Origin: Halorubrum xinjiangense
GTDB taxonomy: Archaea; Halobacteriota; Halobacteria; Halobacteriales; Haloferacaceae
Assembly: GCF_900102375.1 (NCBI RefSeq)
Contig: NZ_FNBO01000006.1
Location: 124,001-188,000 of the forward strand
DNA: 64,000 nucleotides
Direction of reading: 5' to 3'
Notes under the pieces: model-generated
The model's database searches: none
The model's input: only the letters and a program-made list of their open reading frames with translations
What the model was told of the DNA's origin: nothing
Shown here: positions 57,395 to 64,000 of the stretch, piece after piece
Layout: each line of letters begins with the position of its first letter
How positions within the stretch are numbered: position 1 is the first letter of the stretch
Program-made: the position numbers and the translations under genes

Positions 57395-59067
57395 GAGTCC
57401 GCCGCCTCCATCCCCTCGATCACGAAGCGCGCGCCGCCGGTGTCGGACTCGGCGACCGAGAGCGTCCAGCCGTGGGCCTCGACGATGTCGCCGACGATGG
57501 CCAGCCCGAGCCCGGTACCGCCGCCGAGCGACACTCCGCGCTCGGTGACGCGCTCGCGCTCCTCGGGCGGGATCCCGGGGCCGTCGTCGCCCACCGCGAG
57601 CGCGACCGCGTCGCCGTCCGTCGCGACGGTGACGGTGACGGCGACGTCCTCGCCCGCGTGGTCGATCGCGTTGCGGAACAGGTTCGATGTCAGCTGTTCG
57701 AGGCGGTCGCGGTCGGCCAGGACGGTCGCGTCGCCCTCGACGGTCAGCGTCGCGTCCGCGGTCTCGAGCCGCGACCAGACGCGCCTTACCGTTCCGTCCA
57801 GCGAGACGCGGTCGAGGTCGTCGACCGTCTCTCCCGCCGTCGCCAGCGCGAGCAGCCCCTCGATCATGTCGTCCATCCGGTCGTGGGCGTTCGCGGCCCG
57901 CTCTAAGGCGCCGTCCGAGTCGTCGCCGCGCTGGCGGGCCAGTTCGACGGCCGCCGACGCGGCGGCGAGGGGGTTCCGAAGGTCGTGCGAGACGACTCCG
58001 GCGAACTCCGCCAATCGGTCGTTCTGCCGTTCGAGCTCGGCCTCTCGCCGTTCGAGCTCGCGCTGTCGCTGCTCGCGCGCGGTCACGTCCCGGAGCAGGA
58101 ACACGTGTCCGCGGTCCGTCCCGCGCGGGTCGGTGATCGGGTTCTCCTGGATGTCGAACTGGCGGTCGCCGATAGTTGTCGGGTGTTCGACGCCGACCTC
58201 CAGGCGCGGGAACGCCTCCGACAGCGTCGAGCCGACCGCGTCCGGCGGGAGGATCGCCTCTGCGGCCGGGTTGAGGTCGCGGATGCGGCCGTCGGAGCCG
58301 GAGACGATGACGGGGTCTTGCATCACCTCGACGGCGGTGTCGCGGGCGACGACCGCGGCGTCGAGGGTGCCGAGCCAGAAGACGGTGCCGTAGAGGAACA
58401 CGCCGTGGATCACGAACGCGGTCGGCAGCCACGAGAGGTGCGCGTAGCTCCCGAGGTCGACGAACGTCGCCACGCCCGCCAGGAACGGGAACAGCGTGCC
58501 GAGCAGCACGACGAACGTTTGGAGCCGATAGCGGTTCCCGGTCCGCTCGTAGAGGTCGACGACCAGGAGCGCGCCGGCGACGCACAGCCCGTACGCGAGG
58601 AGGACGAACGCGCCCCCGGCGGGACCCAGTTCGTACCCGAGCAGCGTGAACGGGCCGTCGGCGACGGGGACCACCGAGCGCCGGGCCAGCCCGTGGGTGC
58701 CGCTCGACCACGCGAGGAGGACCCAGACGAAGGCGGGCGTCGCGAGCGCGACGATCCGGTTCTCCGTCCGCCAGCGGTCGTTCCCGGTGAACGCGAAGGC
58801 GAAGAGGATCCAGAGGACGGGCAGCGCGCCCAAAAGCGGCGTCGCGAGGTTGAGCGCGACCGTCATCGCGACCTCGCCGGGCGCAGCGACTCGGAGCGCG
58901 TACAGGAGGGAGACGCCGCCGCCGCAGAACAGGTAGAGCGCGACCTCGAGCCCGCCCGGCTCGTCGCGCTCCCGCCACGCGACCCGGCCGAGCCAGAGCC
59001 CGATGACCCCCGCCAGCAGGCAGGCGGTCAGGTACGCTTGGACCGGCAGCGCGCCGAGGTCGCTCAT
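57391..59067 (-). CDS. Sensor histidine kinase with N-terminal 7TM domain
   Basis: 558 residues from MSDLGALPVQAYLTACLLAG. Seven hydrophobic helices occupy about residues 5-225 in the arrangement of the archaeal and bacterial HisKA_7TM domain. A PAS domain is at 235-335 (DAAVVARDTAVEVMQDPVIV near its start). A short coiled coil (RQRELERREAELERQNDRL) leads to the H-box VVSHDLRNPLAAA near 360. The HATPase domain is at about 450-550 (NLFRNAIDHAG, GDDGPGIPPEERERV, GTGLGLAIVGDIVEAHG). The translational overlap with an M23-like gene suggests that the kinase reports on the cell envelope. Confidence 0.93.
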   Translation of the reverse strand: MSDLGALPVQAYLTACLLAGVIGLWLGRVAWRERDEPGGLEVALYLFCGGGVSLLYALRVAAPGEVAMTVALNLATPLLGALPVLWILFAFAFTGNDRWRTENRIVALATPAFVWVLLAWSSGTHGLARRSVVPVADGPFTLLGYELGPAGGAFVLLAYGLCVAGALLVVDLYERTGNRYRLQTFVVLLGTLFPFLAGVATFVDLGSYAHLSWLPTAFVIHGVFLYGTVFWLGTLDAAVVARDTAVEVMQDPVIVSGSDGRIRDLNPAAEAILPPDAVGSTLSEAFPRLEVGVEHPTTIGDRQFDIQENPITDPRGTDRGHVFLLRDVTAREQRQRELERREAELERQNDRLAEFAGVVSHDLRNPLAAASAAVELARQRGDDSDGALERAANAHDRMDDMIEGLLALATAGETVDDLDRVSLDGTVRRVWSRLETADATLTVEGDATVLADRDRLEQLTSNLFRNAIDHAGEDVAVTVTVATDGDAVALAVGDDGPGIPPEERERVTERGVSLGGGTGLGLAIVGDIVEAHGWTLSVAESDTGGARFVIEGMEAADS

Positions 59068-59214
59068 CGATACGTGTACCACTTTCAGGGCCGACAAAAC
59101 TGTTGTGTCACGCCCCGGCCGTCGGGCATCCTCGTCTCCGCGCGCTGCGAGCGTGGGCGGCACACCGCCGCGCTCGGCGCAAAGCGCTTGTGCGCCGCGG
59201 GCTTCGGGCTCGAT

Positions 59215-59943
59215 ATGCGCGTGTACAGGGGCGAGTTCGCGACGCCGGCCGCGGACCGTGAGCCGACCGCCGACCTGCTCGCGTCCGCCGCGGAAGGCGT
59301 CCCCGCGGTGCGCGTCACCGCGCCGCCGCGACAGGTCGCGTTCGGCCGGCGCGACGCTCGGGAGCCCGGCTTCGAGGCGGCAAAGCGCGCGGCGCGCGAC
59401 GCCGGCTTCCCGGTAGTCGAGCGCGACGTCGGCGGGCGCGCGGTCGCGTACACCGGGTCGACGCTCTCGTTCGGTGTCGCGGTGCCGACCGGCGACGGGC
59501 GCGGGTCGATCGACTCCCGGTACGAGACCGCGACCGCGACGCTCCGCGACGCGCTCGGCGGCCTCGGCGCCGACGTGGTCCGGGGAGAGCCGTCCGCCGC
59601 GTTCTGTCCCGGGGATCACTCGCTCCGGGTTGCGGGCGGAGAGAACGCGACCGCCGGCGGAAAGGTCGCCGGCCTCGCTCAGCGCGTCCGCGCCGACGCG
59701 GCCCTCGTCGCGGGCGTCCTCGTCGTCTCGGCGGCGGACTCCGGTCCGATAGCGCGAGTCACCGACCCCGTCTACGACGCGCTCGACGTGCCGTTCGACC
59801 CCGAATCGGTCGGGAGCGTCGCCGGCGCCGGCGGCCCCGACGACCCGGAGGCCGTCGCCCGCGCGGTCGAGGCCGCGTTCGTCGAGGGTCCGTGGGGCGA
59901 CGGCGAGCGGCGGAACGTACGCGTCGACGGGGCAGACGGCTGA
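59215..59943 (+). CDS. Lipoate-protein ligase A / BPL-LplA-LipB family protein
   Basis: 242 residues from MRVYRGEFATPAADREPTAD. The LplA-like core reads RVTAPPRQVAFGRRDAREPGFEAAKRAARD (in pieces), VERDVGGRAVAYTGSTLSFGVAV (with the family GGRAV) and GENATAGGKVAGLAQRVRADAALVAGVLVV (Lys in GGKVAG). It can transfer lipoate or octanoate to the lipoyl domains of 2-oxoacid dehydrogenases. The specificity is unproven. Confidence 0.88.
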   Translation: MRVYRGEFATPAADREPTADLLASAAEGVPAVRVTAPPRQVAFGRRDAREPGFEAAKRAARDAGFPVVERDVGGRAVAYTGSTLSFGVAVPTGDGRGSIDSRYETATATLRDALGGLGADVVRGEPSAAFCPGDHSLRVAGGENATAGGKVAGLAQRVRADAALVAGVLVVSAADSGPIARVTDPVYDALDVPFDPESVGSVAGAGGPDDPEAVARAVEAAFVEGPWGDGERRNVRVDGADG

Positions 59944-60009
59944 GCGCGGCGCGGCGCGCGGTTCCGACGTTTCGACGTGCTTTTTATGCGCGGGGGACTG
60001 GGTTCGCGC

Positions 60010-60411
60010 ATGGCAGAATTCAAAGTCGTCGTCGCCGACCCCGAGACCGGCGAGACGTTCCAGCGAGAGGTCGACGGACAGGACGCCAACCGATTCCTCG
60101 GTCGCGAACTCGGCGACGAGATCGGCGGCGACGCCGTCGGGCTCCCCGAGCACACCATCGAACTCACCGGCGGCTCCGACGAGACCGGGCGCCCGATGCG
60201 CGAGGACGTCTCCGGCACGCGCCTGAAGGAGCTCCTCTTAGAGGGCGGCGTGGGCTTCGAGCCGTCCCGCGAGGGCGAGCGCAAGCGCATCACCGTCCGC
60301 GGTCGCGAGATCGACGACGACGTCGCACAGATCAACGCCAGCGTCGTCGACGGCGAGGGCGACGTGGCGGCCGCGTTCGGCGAGGGCGACGCGGACGACG
60401 CCGACGAGTAA
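60010..60411 (+). CDS. rps6e: 30S ribosomal protein S6e
   Basis: 133 residues starting MAEFKVVVADPETGETFQRE. The family pattern GQDANRFLGRELGDEIGG, LTGGSDETGRPMREDVSG and KRITVRGREIDDDVAQIN is complete. Archaeal/eukaryotic only. The last 25 residues are an acidic tail typical of halophiles. TTTTTATG at about 59981-59988 lies about 25 bases upstream. It stands 10 bases before the next gene, so they form an operon. Confidence 0.97.
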   Translation: MAEFKVVVADPETGETFQREVDGQDANRFLGRELGDEIGGDAVGLPEHTIELTGGSDETGRPMREDVSGTRLKELLLEGGVGFEPSREGERKRITVRGREIDDDVAQINASVVDGEGDVAAAFGEGDADDADE

Positions 60412-60421
60412 CGGCGCCCCG

Positions 60422-60889
60422 ATGCCTCGCGTTCCCTCCGACGGCGAGGACGTTTCCTCCGTTCGCGTCTCGCTCGCCCGGAGCGGCGGCACTCGCCGGC
60501 CCTGCGTCAGGCTCCCCGAGGACGACGCGCTCGACGGGCGCGTCGAGTCCGGGACCTGCGACGCGCTCGGCGTGAGCGCGGGTGATCGTATTCGCGTCGC
60601 GTTCGACCGCGAGGAGTACCACGCGCGGGTCGCGGCCGACTCGAAGGGGAGGCTCCTCCGCGGCGCGTTCGACAACCGGCGGCTCGCCCGCGAGGGCGGC
60701 GAGGGGACGAACCGGCTGGTCGCGTGGCTGGACGCGAACGGCCGGGAGCCGGGCGACAGCGTCGTCCTCGACGTCGTGGTGCCCGGCGAGCTGTACGGCC
60801 TCCGGATCCCGGGCGAGCGGGCCGTGTACGACGCGACCCGCGGCCCGCGGTCGTCGCTCGCGGACATCGCGCGCGACGCCGAGGAGTAG
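60422..60889 (+). CDS. Conserved haloarchaeal hypothetical protein (DUF7112-like)
   Basis: 155 residues (MPRVPSDGEDVSSVRVSLARS). It is beta-rich with GDRIRVAFDREEYHARVAADSKG, FDNRRLAREGGEGTNRL and PGDSVVLDVVVPGELYGLRIPG. It looks like an AbrB/OB-type barrel. The name DUF7112 is from memory. It follows rps6e closely and may be co-transcribed. The function is unknown. Confidence 0.75.
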   Translation: MPRVPSDGEDVSSVRVSLARSGGTRRPCVRLPEDDALDGRVESGTCDALGVSAGDRIRVAFDREEYHARVAADSKGRLLRGAFDNRRLAREGGEGTNRLVAWLDANGREPGDSVVLDVVVPGELYGLRIPGERAVYDATRGPRSSLADIARDAEE

Positions 60890-60942
60890 CTCCGCGGAGG
60901 CAGGCCGGATCGCTTATTCTCGCTCGGTTCCGAACTCGTCTC

Positions 60943-62028
60943 ATGCAAGAGGTCGACGCGGACCTGACGGCGCTCGACCGCGCGATCATCAACGCGTTCC
61001 AGGGCGGCTTCCCCGTGACGGAGCGCCCCTTCGACGCGGCGGCGACCGCGCTCCGCGAGCGCGGCGTCGACGTGACCGGGCCGGCGCTCTGCGAGCGCGT
61101 CCGCGAGCTCGACGAGGAGGGAATCCTCTCGCGGTTCGGCGCGCTCGTCAACGCCGAGGAGATCGGCGGGGCGGCCTCGCTCGTGGCGATGCACGCTCCG
61201 GAGAACCGCTACGAGGCGATCGCGGACACCGTTAACGAGTTCACGGCTGTCGCGCACAACTACGAGCGGGAACACCCCCACCTCAACATGTGGTTCGTGG
61301 TGAGCGTCGCGGACCACCCGGACCCCGACAAGGACGGGAGCGACCGCGTCGAGGAGGTGCTCGCCGAGATAGAGGCCGCGACGGGTCAGGAGACGTACAA
61401 CCTCCCGAAGCTCCGGGAGTTCCACGTCGGCGCGAAGTTCCTCGTCGACGGGCCGGTCCCCGAGGGCGACGTCGACCTGTCGGATTTGGGGCCCGCCGTG
61501 GAGCCGAGCGACCGCGGGACGCTCACGCCCGACGAGCGCGACCTCGTCGTCGAGATCCAGGGCGGGCTGCCGGTGACCGAGACGCCGTACGCCGACGTGG
61601 CGGCCGCACTCGACGCCGACCTCGGTTGGGTGATCGAGACGATCAAGCGGTTCGAGCGCGAGGGGAAGGTGCGCCGCGTCGGCGTCATCCCCAACCACTA
61701 CGCGCTCGGCTACACGGAGAACGGGATGACGGTCTGGAACGTTCCGGAGGACGCGCTCGACGAGGTCGGTCCCGCCGTTGCGGCGCTGGATTTCGTCACG
61801 CACTGCTACGAGCGGCCGCGACACGCGGGCGTCTGGGAGTACAACTTCTTCGCGATGACGCACGGCCGCACCGAGGCGGAGAGCGAGCGTCGGATCGCGG
61901 AGGTGAGAGAACTGATGGACGAGCACTGGGACGTCGGCGCCGACGACTGGGACACCCTGTTCTCGACGCGCATCCTGAAGAAGACCGGCATCCGCATCGC
62001 GGACCGGGCGGACAGCAACACGGCGTGA
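60943..62028 (+). CDS. ahbAB: Siroheme decarboxylase, fused AhbA-AhbB halves
   Basis: 361 residues with two homologous halves, each an Lrp/AsnC-like helix-turn-helix followed by an alpha/beta domain. Half 1 starts LDRAIINAFQGGFPVTERPFD. Half 2 starts ERDLVVEIQGGLPVTETPYADV. His-containing NYEREHPHLNMWFVV and CYERPRHAGVWEYNFFAMTHGRT are the catalytic/haem-binding segments of AhbA/B type. The enzyme removes two acetate side chains of siroheme to give didecarbosiroheme in the alternative haem route of archaea. In many species AhbA and AhbB are separate genes. The fusion and the neighbouring precorrin-2 dehydrogenase and hemA support the assignment over a generic AsnC regulator. Confidence 0.9.
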   Translation: MQEVDADLTALDRAIINAFQGGFPVTERPFDAAATALRERGVDVTGPALCERVRELDEEGILSRFGALVNAEEIGGAASLVAMHAPENRYEAIADTVNEFTAVAHNYEREHPHLNMWFVVSVADHPDPDKDGSDRVEEVLAEIEAATGQETYNLPKLREFHVGAKFLVDGPVPEGDVDLSDLGPAVEPSDRGTLTPDERDLVVEIQGGLPVTETPYADVAAALDADLGWVIETIKRFEREGKVRRVGVIPNHYALGYTENGMTVWNVPEDALDEVGPAVAALDFVTHCYERPRHAGVWEYNFFAMTHGRTEAESERRIAEVRELMDEHWDVGADDWDTLFSTRILKKTGIRIADRADSNTA

Positions 62029-62059
62029 CCCGCCGATCTCCGACGCACGGAGGTGCGCC

Positions 62060-62743
62060 GTGACGCCGCTGTACCACGACCTCTCGGGCGAGACGGTGGT
62101 CGTCTTCGGCGGCGGCGCCGTCGGCTCGCGGAAGGCGAGGGGGTTCGACGAGGCCGCGCGCGTCGTCGTCGTCAGTCCCGAGTTCGACGAGCGGCTGGTG
62201 TCGCTCGCGGAAGAGGCCGGCGACGGCGAGTCCGGGTCCGATGAACCGATCGAACTGGTCCGCGCCGCGCCGGACGCGGACGCCGTCGCCGACTGGATCG
62301 AGCGGCTCGACCCGGCGCTCGCGGTCGCCGCGACCGACGACGCCGCGGTCAACGCCGCGGTGGAGGCGGCCGCGCTCGACCGGGGAAAACTCGTCAACCG
62401 CACGGACGTCTCGGGCGGCCGCGACCCCGGGAGCGTCGTGGTGCCGGCGACGATCGAGGACGACCCGGTGACCGTGGCGCTCTCGACGGGGGGGACGAGC
62501 CCCGCGCTCGCGAAGGCGTTACGCGAGCGGATCGAGGCCGAGATCGAGGGCGCCGGCGAGATGGCGGCGCTCTCGGGAGAGATCCGCGAGGAGCTGAAAT
62601 CCGCCGGCGTGGCGCCCGAGAAACGTCGGGAAGCGGTCCGGCGCGTTGTCAGATCCCGGGGGGTTTGGAAGGGTTTACAAAAGGGGAGATCCAACGGACG
62701 GCAAGAGGCCGACACCGTGATCGAGGAGGTACTCGACCGATGA
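62060..62743 (+). CDS. Precorrin-2 dehydrogenase / sirohydrochlorin ferrochelatase (Met8p-like)
   Basis: 227 residues from a GTG (VTPLYHDLSGETVVVFGGGA). The NAD loop VVVFGGGAVGSRKARGF is at about 12-28. AVAATDDAAVNAAVEAAALDRGKLVNRTDVSG (in pieces) and PVTVALSTGGTSPALAKALRERIEAEI are the conserved blocks of the Met8/CysG-N family. It oxidises precorrin-2 to sirohydrochlorin and may insert iron. The product feeds AhbAB, encoded just upstream. It overlaps the hemA start as ATGA. Confidence 0.94.
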   Translation: MTPLYHDLSGETVVVFGGGAVGSRKARGFDEAARVVVVSPEFDERLVSLAEEAGDGESGSDEPIELVRAAPDADAVADWIERLDPALAVAATDDAAVNAAVEAAALDRGKLVNRTDVSGGRDPGSVVVPATIEDDPVTVALSTGGTSPALAKALRERIEAEIEGAGEMAALSGEIREELKSAGVAPEKRREAVRRVVRSRGVWKGLQKGRSNGRQEADTVIEEVLDR

Positions 62744-64000
62744 GAGAGACGGGTGCGATCGCCGGCGTGAGCGTCGCCCACGCCGACGCCACCGTCGACG
62801 AGATCGAGGCCGCCGGCGGCGACGGCGTCCGCGCGACCGTCTCGGACCTACTCGCACGCGAAGGGGTCGAGGAGGCGTTCGCGGTACAGACCTGTAACCG
62901 CTCGGAGGCGTACGTCGTCACCGACCGGACCGTCGACGGCACGACGGCGCTATCGACGTTCGCGCCGGACGTGCGCGGCGGGGCGGTCCGCCGGCTCGAC
63001 CACGAAGAGAGCTTGGAACACCTGATGCGCGTCGCCTCCGGGCTTGAGTCGCTCGTGCTCGGCGAAGACCAGATCATCGGCCAGCTACGCGAGGCCTACG
63101 AGGAGTCGAAGTCCGCCGGCGGGATCGGCCCCGTTCTCAAGGACGCCGTGACGAAGGCGCTCCACGTCGGCGAGCGCGCGCGGACGGAGACCGAGATCAA
63201 CGAGGGGGTCGTCTCGCTCGGCTCCGCGGCGGTCCGGCTGGCGGCGAGTGAGATCGACCTGACCGACGGGTCGGCCGTCGTCGTCGGTGCCGGCGAGATG
63301 GGGACGCTCGCGGCCCGCACGCTCGACGACACCGCCGTCTCGGAGATCGTCGTCGCGAACCGCACGGTGCCGCACGCGGAGTTCGTCGTCGAGGAGGTCG
63401 ATACCCCCGCGGAGGCGGTGTCGCTCGCGGACCTGCCCGCGATCATCCCCGAGGCCGACCTCGTCGTCACCGCGACCGGGAGCCCCGACCTCGTCGTCCA
63501 CCCATCGTACGTCGACGGCGCCGGCCGGCTCGTCTGTATCGACATCGCGCAGCCCCGCGACGTCGACCCCGCGGCCGGCGCCCGCGAGGGCGTCACCGTC
63601 TACGACATCGACGACCTCGAAGACGTCACCCGTCGGACCAGAGAGAGCCGCGCCGAAGAGGCTCGGAAGGTCGAGTCGATCATCGACGACGAGCTCGACC
63701 GCATCCTGGAGGCGTACAAGCGTAAGCGCGCGGACGACGCCATCTCGGCGATGTACGCCGGCGCCGATCGGGTGAAGGCGCGCGAACTCGACCGCGCGAT
63801 GTCGAAGCTGGAGGCGCAGGGCGATCTGACCGACGAGCAGCGCGAGACGGTCGCGGACCTAGCGGACGCCTTGGTCGGCCAGCTGCTCGCGGCGCCGACG
63901 CGTTCGCTCCGGGACGCCGCCGGCGAGGACGACTGGGAGACGATCCGGACCGCGCTCCGGCTGTTCGACCCCGAGTTCACGTCGCAGACCGAGGGGCCGG
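62740..64000 (+). CDS. hemA: Glutamyl-tRNA reductase (C-terminus beyond the window)
   Basis: About 420 residues are present, starting MRETGAIAGVSVAHADATVD, and the frame is open at the right edge. It reduces glutamyl-tRNA to glutamate-1-semialdehyde, the first committed step of tetrapyrrole synthesis in archaea. The catalytic Cys is in AVQTCNRSEAYVV near residue 51. GLESLVLGEDQIIGQLREAY is the substrate block, VVGAGEMGTLAARTL the NADPH loop near 187, and the helical dimerisation part starts near 300. The start overlaps the precorrin-2 dehydrogenase stop. The three genes ahbAB, dehydrogenase and hemA run in one direction as a haem operon. Confidence 0.97.
   Translation, partial: MRETGAIAGVSVAHADATVDEIEAAGGDGVRATVSDLLAREGVEEAFAVQTCNRSEAYVVTDRTVDGTTALSTFAPDVRGGAVRRLDHEESLEHLMRVASGLESLVLGEDQIIGQLREAYEESKSAGGIGPVLKDAVTKALHVGERARTETEINEGVVSLGSAAVRLAASEIDLTDGSAVVVGAGEMGTLAARTLDDTAVSEIVVANRTVPHAEFVVEEVDTPAEAVSLADLPAIIPEADLVVTATGSPDLVVHPSYVDGAGRLVCIDIAQPRDVDPAAGAREGVTVYDIDDLEDVTRRTRESRAEEARKVESIIDDELDRILEAYKRKRADDAISAMYAGADRVKARELDRAMSKLEAQGDLTDEQRETVADLADALVGQLLAAPTRSLRDAAGEDDWETIRTALRLFDPEFTSQTEGP

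Noticed and set aside
56372-58978. An 868-residue version of the M23-like protein
   Set aside because: The upstream 530 residues are arginine-rich shadow of the kinase gene. The GTG at 57394 overlaps the kinase stop as in a normal operon.
57391-60153. A longer start of the 7TM kinase near 60153
   Set aside because: The extra 360 residues are low complexity, run under the lipoate ligase-like gene on the other strand, and the natural start MSDLGALP at 59067 begins the first membrane helix.
60943-62028. Generic Lrp/AsnC regulator
   Set aside because: Two full halves in one chain, family-specific His/Tyr segments and the flanking siroheme genes fit siroheme decarboxylase better.

Overview
The window is chromosomal DNA of a haloarchaeon, most likely Halorubrum or a close relative. 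The evidence is a GC content near 70% with strong G/C at third codon positions, acidic proteins with Asp/Glu-rich tails, many leaderless genes with a TTTATA-like box about 25 bases upstream, archaeal-only genes (Pus10, RNase P protein 4, Trm112, ribosomal protein S6e, siroheme decarboxylase) and many haloarchaea-specific families. Most of it is ordinary core genome. No transposase, CRISPR array or prophage was seen.

Layout. 1-8.2 kb: glycerol catabolism, with glpABC (anaerobic-type glycerol-3-phosphate dehydrogenase) divergent from glpK and a GlpX-like membrane protein. 8.3-19.1 kb: small membrane proteins, an Orc1/Cdc6-like ATPase, two HAD phosphatases, RNA-related small proteins (Rnp4, Trm112, a COG1325-type protein), a CoA-disulfide-reductase-like flavoprotein, coaD, a winged-helix regulator and gshA (gamma-glutamylcysteine synthesis). 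19.6-27.4 kb: DoxX, nth, pus10, a universal stress protein and the tightly overlapping trpDFEG operon. 27.4-41.3 kb: a MoaB/MogA-like protein, a four-PAS histidine kinase, an FAD oxidoreductase, an AI-2E-type permease, TspO, a GNAT enzyme, a methyltransferase, an AAA ATPase, idi and a CPBP membrane protease. 41.5-51.0 kb: tRNA-Ser(UGA) with a duplicated 3' end, superoxide dismutase, a P-loop ATPase, an EVE/PUA-like protein, pterin carbinolamine dehydratase, a BtpA-family protein, a PfkB kinase and a deaminase. 51.5-64 kb: a PHP protein, a moeA pair, a thioesterase, a sensor kinase overlapping an M23-like gene, a lipoate ligase-like protein, S6e, and an ahbAB / precorrin-2 dehydrogenase / hemA tetrapyrrole operon running off the end.

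The most unusual content is a four-copy intergenic element (A 10421-10690, B 19218-19440, C 43155-42798, D 51433-51131). Its unpaired blocks are nearly invariant, while its helices change sequence but keep pairing, which is what a structured non-coding RNA looks like. Each copy is followed by one to three units of a repeat with an exact 57-base period that contains a TTTATAA box. Three copies lie between a divergent upstream gene and a convergent downstream gene, so they look like independent transcription units. I know of no described family that matches, but I could not search for one.
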